From positions 1-11,434 of the forward strand of contig JANWKK010000030.1 in NCBI GenBank assembly GCA_025451425.1: 11,434 nucleotides of DNA, written 5' to 3'. The stretch comes from Gemmatimonadaceae bacterium. GTDB taxonomy: Bacteria; Gemmatimonadota; Gemmatimonadetes; Gemmatimonadales; Gemmatimonadaceae. Positions 7,333 to 11,434 of the stretch are shown in pieces. Under the pieces are notes generated by a model that worked only from the letters and a program-made list of their open reading frames with translations, ran no database searches and was not told the DNA's origin. Position 1 is the first letter of the stretch, and each line of letters begins with the position of its first letter. The translations under genes were made by a program, and so were the position numbers.

Positions 7333-8507
7333 TGATGCTCGCACTAGTGCTCGTGCTCGTGCCCGTTTGCCTATTCGTCTACGCGTACGCGATCTATCCG
7401 GCCGCGATCTGGATGATCAGCCGGAGCGTAAAACACCGGCTGCCAGCGGGCTGTTCCGAGTGGCCGACCGTGACACTAACACTCCCGGTATACAACGAAG
7501 AGCTCAATCTGCGTCGCAAGCTCGACGATCTGCTTCGCCTCGATTATCCCAAGGACAGACTACAGATTCTCGTCATCTCGGATGCGTCGACCGACTCGAC
7601 GGAGGAGATCGTCGCGAGTTACGTGAGTAGTGGCGTCGAGTTGCTGCGTCTGCCGGTGCGCCGCGGCAAGACGGCCGCAGAAAACGCCGCCGCCGCCGCC
7701 GCCCGCGGAAGTATCATCGTCAATAGCGACGCAACCGTGCGAATGCCCCCTTCGGCGCTGAAGGCGCTGGTCGGCGCATTCGCTGATCAGACCGTCGGCG
7801 TTGCGTCGGGTCGAGACGTCAGTGTCGGAACAAACGACGAGCAAGGCACTCGCGCAGAGTCGCAGTACGTCGGCTATGAAATGTGGCTTCGGAGTCTGGA
7901 GACGCGCATCGGCTCCATCGTCGGCGCCAGCGGGTGCTTCTATGGAATACGCGCTCGCATCTACGACTCCAACTTTCCCGAGGACTTGAGCCGCGACTTT
8001 GCCTCGGCTCTGATGGCGCGCGCGAACGGACTGCGCGCAGTTTCCGTGGACGATGCGATCTGTTTCGTGCCTCGTGCTGGCGCGTTGCGCGCCGAATTCC
8101 GACGAAAGATTCGCACGATGGCTCGTGGGCTCGAGACGCTTTGGCATTGGCGTCGAATGATGAACCCATTTCGATACGGTGCATTTGCGCTGATGCTCAT
8201 CAGCCACAAACTCTGCCGATGGCTGGTTTACCTGTTTTTGCCGTTGGCACTCGCGGGTGTTGCGATGATCGCGAGCGGCTCGCGCATTGGGATGCTCCTC
8301 GCGGCGACCACATTGGCTGGCTTCGTAGCTGGCACCTTGGCCTGGTATCGTGCACAACGCGCCGAGCAAGTGAGTCGCATCGCCGCGGTGGCAGGCTTTG
8401 CGCTCGCCTCCGTGCTCGCAGGCGTGCTCGCATGGGTGAAGGTGCTACGGCGTCAACGCAGTCCAATTTGGGAACCGACTCGACGGACCGTGTCAGGGGA
8501 GACATGA
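7329..8507 (+). CDS. Membrane-bound processive-type GT2 glycosyltransferase
   Basis: 392 residues. Three consecutive ATG codons (7329, 7332, 7335) make the exact start uncertain by two codons; the first overlaps the previous stop. One N-terminal transmembrane helix spans about residues 3-29 and three more lie near the C-terminus (about 285-313, 318-340, 350-371). Between them is a GT-A catalytic domain with LPVYNEELNL (52-61), ISDASTDST (83-91, D85), IIVNSDATV (129-137, DxD-equivalent around D134), a GASGCFYGIR block (199-208) and PEDLSRDF (217-224), where the acidic catalytic base is expected. RRKIRTMARGLETLW (258-272) sits where related enzymes carry the (Q/R)xxRW acceptor-site element. This is the layout of bacterial GT2 enzymes resembling hyaluronan/cellulose-synthase-like proteins, so it may elongate a chain or add one sugar at the membrane. 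It ends the operon, and a 359-bp gap follows. A (GCC)6 tract lies in its coding sequence. Confidence 0.92.
   Translation: MMMLALVLVLVPVCLFVYAYAIYPAAIWMISRSVKHRLPAGCSEWPTVTLTLPVYNEELNLRRKLDDLLRLDYPKDRLQILVISDASTDSTEEIVASYVSSGVELLRLPVRRGKTAAENAAAAAARGSIIVNSDATVRMPPSALKALVGAFADQTVGVASGRDVSVGTNDEQGTRAESQYVGYEMWLRSLETRIGSIVGASGCFYGIRARIYDSNFPEDLSRDFASALMARANGLRAVSVDDAICFVPRAGALRAEFRRKIRTMARGLETLWHWRRMMNPFRYGAFALMLISHKLCRWLVYLFLPLALAGVAMIASGSRIGMLLAATTLAGFVAGTLAWYRAQRAEQVSRIAAVAGFALASVLAGVLAWVKVLRRQRSPIWEPTRRTVSGET
7686..7703 (+). repeat. (GCC)6 trinucleotide tract inside the GT2 gene
   Basis: Six tandem GCC codons encode Ala120-Ala125 between the GKTAAEN and NSDA motifs of the membrane GT2 enzyme. 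Length changes by whole units would keep the frame and alter only an alanine helix next to the nucleotide-sugar site. Confidence 0.9.
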
Positions 8508-8711
8508 GTTCGCGCTGTCCGTTTTGCTGAATGTGTGAGCACCGCTGCACTCTGCCTAACCTGAGCCAATCGTTGCGCCACTTCTTGTGGCGCTGTCGCA
8601 CCGCAGCAACAGAATCGCTCGCCGAGAATATCTATGCTGCGAACCGGTCGAGCGGGGAGAACTCTAGTAAGCGCCTGATTACGAAGGGCTTCTGAATTCG
8701 ATCGTAGAAAA
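8508..8711. other. Non-coding stretch after the glycosyltransferase operon
   Basis: About 200 bp with frequent stops in the plus frames and no recognisable gene. It contains the 7-bp hairpin at 8575-8593 and no clear sigma-70 promoter. A promoter for the downstream synthase/carrier-protein genes could lie here or just after. Confidence 0.6.
8575..8593. terminator. Perfect 7-bp hairpin, possible but imperfect terminator
   Basis: GCGCCAC (8575-8581), a 5-nt loop TTCTT and GTGGCGC (8587-8593) form a GC-rich perfect stem 68 bp after the GT2 stop codon. No T-run follows on either strand, so it is not a canonical intrinsic terminator. It could be a weak or Rho-assisted terminator, an mRNA-stabilising 3' structure, or a binding site. 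Position at the end of a gap-free operon supports a 3'-end role. Confidence 0.4.
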
Positions 8712-8870
8712 ATGCGCGTGCGGCGACAGGGCTTCCGGTTTGCATCCACGTCGAGGGACTCGAAGCACTCTGGCTTTCCACTCCCGGCGATCTTGGTGAC
8801 CTTGATGACCGTGCCTCGGACTCACGCTGTTGGCACAAACACGCAGGCACCAGAAGGACACGTAGGATGA
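8712..8870 (+). CDS. Possible 52-residue small ORF overlapping the synthase start
   Basis: ATG 8712 opens a 52-codon frame ending at TGA 8868-8870, which shares ATGA with the start of the asparagine-synthase-like gene. The three certain junctions of the upstream operon have the same 4-nt geometry. The predicted peptide starts basic (MRVRRQGFRF), has a short hydrophobic stretch (FPLPAILVTLMTV, about residues 22-34) and ends in a polar, Thr/Gly-rich tail, faintly like a short signal or leader peptide. Third codon positions are roughly 70% G/C by hand count, similar to the real genes. Against it: no good ribosome site precedes ATG 8712, the synthase has its own ribosome site, and the peptide matches no family I recognise. 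It may be a coupled leader ORF or chance. Confidence 0.3.
   Translation: MRVRRQGFRFASTSRDSKHSGFPLPAILVTLMTVPRTHAVGTNTQAPEGHVG
8853..8858 (+). promoter_or_regulatory. Ribosome binding site of the synthase-like gene
   Basis: GAAGGA ends 8 nt before ATG 8867, the best Shine-Dalgarno match seen before any start in this window. It fixes this ATG as the start and therefore makes Ser, not Cys, the second residue. In-frame codons just upstream hold no other start. Confidence 0.75.
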
Positions 8871-10810
8871 GCGGATTTGCCGGAATTGCGAGGCGCTCGT
8901 CGCGTCCTATCCATCAGGACGTCCTCTGGAGAATGGCGGACGCGATTCGACATCGCGGCCCAGACGACTCGAATATCTACTGCGGGGAGCGGGTCGGTCT
9001 GGCGCACGTCAGTCTGAGAGTCGACCTCGAAGGTGGAGCGCAGCCCTTTTCGACCGTTGATAACAGAATCATCATCGCGCTCGATGGAGCCATCTTCAAT
9101 CGGCGTGAGCTTCGAGGCGAGCTCGAGTCGGCAGGATATCGTTTCCGCACCGGCAGCGACGCGGAGTTGTTCGTACAGGCATACGAGCGGTGGGGAGAAG
9201 CCATGCTCAATCGCCTCAATGGCGACTTTGCCTTCGCACTGTACGATCGGCGCAATGAACTGCTCTTCCTCGCCCGCGATCGTTTCGGAGTGCGTCCGCT
9301 CTTCATTTCACTCATAAACGGCGACTTGCATTTCGCGTCGGAGGTGAAGGCTCTACTCGCATCGGGCGAACTGAGAGCAGAGCTTGACCTCCAGGGTCTC
9401 GACGAAGTGTTCAGCCTATGCGCAGCTCGTGCGCCGAGAACCGTCTTCCGCCACGTCGAACAGCTCGAGCCGGGTTCGTGCTGTACGTGGTCTGGAGGCC
9501 GGCTACGCAGGCGGCGCTACTTTGACCCTCTTTATCACGAAGCGTCAACGGAACCGGCCGGCGCGCTCGAGACGCTGGATCACTTGATGAAGAGCTCCGT
9601 CGCGCTGCGGATGCCTGCGGATACTCCGGTTGCAGGGTACCTGAGCGGCGGACTCGATTCGTCGATCACTTGTGCGCTCGCAGCGCGGGTCGACTCGCAT
9701 CCGTTGCGCACGTTCTCGGTGACGTCAGACGATCCGCGCGATGAGCGCAATCAGCAATTGCGTACTGCCAATCTGGTTTCGACCCGTCATGGCGTAGTGC
9801 AGATCGCTGCGAGCGATATAGTGGCGGTCTTTCCAGATGTAATCTGGCACGCAGAGACGCCGTTGCTTCGCACGAAGCCAGCGACGCGATATCTGCTCGC
9901 GCGTGCTGCGCGCGACGCTGAAGTCAAGGTTGTCCTGGCTGAAGAAGGATCGAACGAGCTGTTTCTCGGCTACGATCTCTTCAAAGAGACGATCATTCGG
10001 CTCTTCTGTCTGCGACAGCCGGAATCTCGGGTCAGAGCAAAGCTGTTCGATCGGCTCTATCCCGATCTTGCACTTACGGCGCAAGCCGGAGACTTCTGGA
10101 GACGGTTCTTTCTGAACGCCAGCACTCCCGAGGACGCGCTGTTCTCACACATTCCGCGCTTTCTGCTCGCGGCGCGCATAAAGGACTTTTACTCGCCGGA
10201 GATCCGACTCGCGTTGGCAGGCAGCGATCCCCTGGCGGAATTGCGTCAATCACTACCGCAGTCTTTCGGCAGCTGGTCGCCGGAAAATCGCGCGTCCTAC
10301 GTCGAGCTGACGACGCAGCTTCCGTCGTATCTCCTCAGTTCGGTCGGGGATCGAGTGGCGAAGGCGCATGGAGTCGAAGGTCGGTTCCCGTTCCTCGATC
10401 ATCGTCTCTTCGAATTCGCTGCTTCCCTGCCGTCACGGAGCAAATTGCTCGGACTTCGCGAAAAAGAGATTCTTCGTCGATGGGCGAGCCAGTTCTTACC
10501 GTTTGTGGTCAACGATCGCAGAGATAGGTACCGATCGCCGGATGCCTCGGCGTTCTTCGGTGATTCATCGAGCGACTATGTGCGGGAGTTGCTCAGCCCC
10601 GAGGCGATTCGACAGGCAGGAATCTTCGACGTTACTTCTGTGGCTGGTTTGGTGCGCCGCTGTGTTGCCGGCCGCGTAACCAGTGTTGGTGAGAGTCAGG
10701 CGCTCGTCGCGATTCTGTCGACGCAGTTGTGGCATCATGCATTTCTCGAGAAGGGCCGACTGGGGACTCGCCATGCCAGCGTCCCCCCCTCGCTTTTTGC
10801 GTCCATCTAG
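8867..10810 (+). CDS. Asparagine-synthase-like amidotransferase with degenerate active sites
   Basis: 647 residues with the two-domain layout of glutamine-hydrolysing asparagine synthases. The N-terminal Ntn glutaminase-like domain retains IRHRGPDD (27-34), TGSDAELF (95-102) and RDRFGVRPLF. However, it begins MSGFAGI, not MCGIAGI, so the Cys nucleophile is Ser2. The usual NGEIYN glutamine-binding motif reads DGAIFN (73-78), and the RL of the HxRLSIxD block is SL (49-50). The C-terminal ATP-pyrophosphatase domain has an intact LSGGLDSS (259-266) and AKAHGVEGRFPFLD. Its GEGxDE motif reads EEGSNEL (359-365), and the conserved catalytic Lys region reads NDRRDRYRSPD, with Arg near 552. The GYDLFKE segment places it with the subfamily often found next to carrier proteins in polysaccharide and exosortase A loci. 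It probably makes an amide with ammonia or another amine, or is a pseudoenzyme. A carrier protein gene follows after 49 bp. Confidence 0.9.
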   Translation: MSGFAGIARRSSRPIHQDVLWRMADAIRHRGPDDSNIYCGERVGLAHVSLRVDLEGGAQPFSTVDNRIIIALDGAIFNRRELRGELESAGYRFRTGSDAELFVQAYERWGEAMLNRLNGDFAFALYDRRNELLFLARDRFGVRPLFISLINGDLHFASEVKALLASGELRAELDLQGLDEVFSLCAARAPRTVFRHVEQLEPGSCCTWSGGRLRRRRYFDPLYHEASTEPAGALETLDHLMKSSVALRMPADTPVAGYLSGGLDSSITCALAARVDSHPLRTFSVTSDDPRDERNQQLRTANLVSTRHGVVQIAASDIVAVFPDVIWHAETPLLRTKPATRYLLARAARDAEVKVVLAEEGSNELFLGYDLFKETIIRLFCLRQPESRVRAKLFDRLYPDLALTAQAGDFWRRFFLNASTPEDALFSHIPRFLLAARIKDFYSPEIRLALAGSDPLAELRQSLPQSFGSWSPENRASYVELTTQLPSYLLSSVGDRVAKAHGVEGRFPFLDHRLFEFAASLPSRSKLLGLREKEILRRWASQFLPFVVNDRRDRYRSPDASAFFGDSSSDYVRELLSPEAIRQAGIFDVTSVAGLVRRCVAGRVTSVGESQALVAILSTQLWHHAFLEKGRLGTRHASVPPSLFASI

Positions 10811-10859
10811 TCCACCTCGGGTCCGTTCCCAATCCACGTCGGGACCAAACTTCGCGCCT

Positions 10860-11129
10860 ATGACAGAGCAGGAGATCGCAGCCCGTGTGCGTGAATACGT
10901 AACGGAAAACTTCCTCTACATGAGGGAGGGATACGAGTTCTCAGACACGGATTCGCTCCCCGGACATGGCATCATCGACTTCAGTGGAGTGCTGGAACTG
11001 GTCGCCTTCCTTCGTCAGGAATTCGGCGTCGGAATAGACGAAGCGGATATAACGGAAGAGAACTTCGGAACGCTCGCAGCCATCTCGCGTTTCGTCGCGG
11101 AAAAACAACTCGCACACATGGCGGCCTGA
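10860..11129 (+). CDS. Acyl carrier protein-like protein lacking the usual phosphopantetheine serine
   Basis: 89 residues from ATG 10860. The frame is open further upstream to 10683, but that part overlaps the synthase gene in another frame and does not look like a carrier protein. The sequence matches small stand-alone carrier proteins: helix I (about 2-18), then DTDSLPGHGIID (29-40), GVLELVAFLRQEFGV (43-57), and an ENFGTLAAISRFVAEK end. Relatives normally read GIIDS(T/L)GVLELV, with Ser carrying the 4'-phosphopantetheine arm. Here the codons are GAC TTC AGT, giving D40-F41-S42, so Phe replaces that Ser and the following position is Ser. One base (TTC versus TCC) separates it from the standard form. 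It might use S42, bind a partner without a prosthetic group, or be inactive. It likely serves the adjacent synthase-like protein; 49 bp separates them and no strong ribosome site is seen. Confidence 0.87.
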   Translation: MTEQEIAARVREYVTENFLYMREGYEFSDTDSLPGHGIIDFSGVLELVAFLRQEFGVGIDEADITEENFGTLAAISRFVAEKQLAHMAA

Positions 11130-11434
11130 ACTCCGACATGTACCCTCCGAGGTGAGTCGGCTCCGCCATCAACTTCACCGACAAGCCGTCGAGCGAACGC
11201 CTCATCGAGCAGATCGGCCCTGGCGTGTGCGTCACATTGTCGACGGGTTGTAGCGCGGCCGCGGCAGATTCCAGCTGCAGATTTCTGCGGTACAGTATGC
11301 ATCTACCGTCATGCCAACGACTTCGCTTGATCGCTCAGTCCTGCACAGCTTCTGCTGATGGGTGGATCGCGTGGTCGACGTAGACTCCGCGGTCGTCCTC
11401 CGACAAGTGGTTGCGTCGCCCTCGTCCCGTACCG
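11130..11434. other. Region after the carrier protein without a confident gene
   Basis: About 305 bp to the window edge. A stretch at 11156-11236 has strongly G/C-ending codons in one plus frame but follows a stop and lacks a start, so it may be a gene remnant. From GTG 11362 a plus frame is open to the window edge with a coding-like codon pattern and could be the start of the next gene; an ATG at 11358 in another frame looks less coding-like. No terminator, RNA gene or insertion element was recognised. A repeated GCAGATT word (about 11268-11285) is too short to interpret. Confidence 0.5.

Noticed and set aside
7560..8369. 269-codon open frame on the minus strand
   Set aside because: It is antisense to the membrane GT2 gene, which has complete catalytic motifs; the antisense protein is low-complexity and unlike any family I know.
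1632..8560. Recurring CCTAAC / GTTAGG word
   Set aside because: About seven or eight copies were noticed on both strands. A rough expectation at this base composition is about five, so there is no clear enrichment, and some copies are simply Pro-Asn codons.
8792..8809. Tandem 9-bp near-repeat CTTGGTGAC / CTTGATGAC
   Set aside because: Only two copies with one mismatch, and inside a possible small ORF; too little to call an operator or repeat.
8831..8846. TGGCACAAACACGCAG as a sigma-54 promoter before the synthase gene
   Set aside because: The spacing between GG and GC is 9, not 10, and the -12 half lacks TTGC; it also lies too close to ATG 8867 to leave a normal leader.
10683..10859. Upstream extension of the carrier protein frame
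   Set aside because: The extra 59 codons overlap the synthase gene in another frame and read as Arg/Ser/Pro-rich shadow sequence; carrier-protein similarity begins at ATG 10860.
1..11434. Exosortase, PEP-CTERM protein, transposase, CRISPR array, tRNA or rRNA
   Set aside because: Looked for and not seen. The XrtA connection rests on the FemAB-type gene and gene company only.

Overview
The window is a slice of a bacterial polysaccharide (exopolysaccharide or capsule type) biosynthesis locus with high G+C content. It holds eight well-supported protein genes, plus a ninth at the left edge that is cut by the window start. No rRNA, tRNA, CRISPR array, transposase or phage gene is visible. Gene content resembles the accessory part of exosortase A (XrtA/EpsH, PEP-CTERM) loci: a FemAB-like protein very close to the XrtA-associated FemAB family, a DegT-type aminotransferase, GT4 and GT2 glycosyltransferases, an asparagine-synthase-like protein and a small acyl carrier protein. 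No exosortase, PEP-CTERM protein, polymerase or flippase lies in the window, so the XrtA link rests on family resemblance only. The taxon cannot be fixed from sequence. GC-rich codon use, frequent GTG starts, weak Shine-Dalgarno sites and this gene set would fit a Gemmatimonadota-like or other Gram-negative soil bacterium (inference, low confidence).

Layout. 1-869 (+): 3' part of a GT2 glycosyltransferase. 873-2003 (+): a FemAB/GNAT-fold transferase. 2047-3495 (-): a GMC flavin oxidoreductase facing the other way. 3496-3854: divergent intergenic region. 3855-8507 (+): a tight operon of XrtA-type FemAB, DegT aminotransferase, GT4 glycosyltransferase and membrane GT2 glycosyltransferase, with every junction a 4-nt stop/start overlap. 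8508-8866: about 360 bp with a hairpin and a possible 52-codon ORF that overlaps the next start. 8867-10810 (+): asparagine-synthase-like protein. 10860-11129 (+): acyl carrier protein. 11130-11434: no confident gene.

Likely joint role (inference). The glycosyltransferases build a lipid-linked repeat unit on the inner face of the membrane. The aminotransferase supplies an amino sugar or similar amine. The FemAB-like proteins add amino acid or acyl groups to amines. The oxidoreductase and the amide-ligase/carrier-protein pair would tailor or supply a substituent.

The most notable observation concerns the last two genes. The asparagine-synthase homologue has lost the N-terminal Cys nucleophile (now Ser) and most of the glutamine-binding residues, and it is altered at two positions of the synthetase site. 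The carrier protein directly downstream has Phe where the phosphopantetheine Ser should be. Both reading frames are intact, so the pair looks repurposed or catalytically silenced rather than simply frameshifted.
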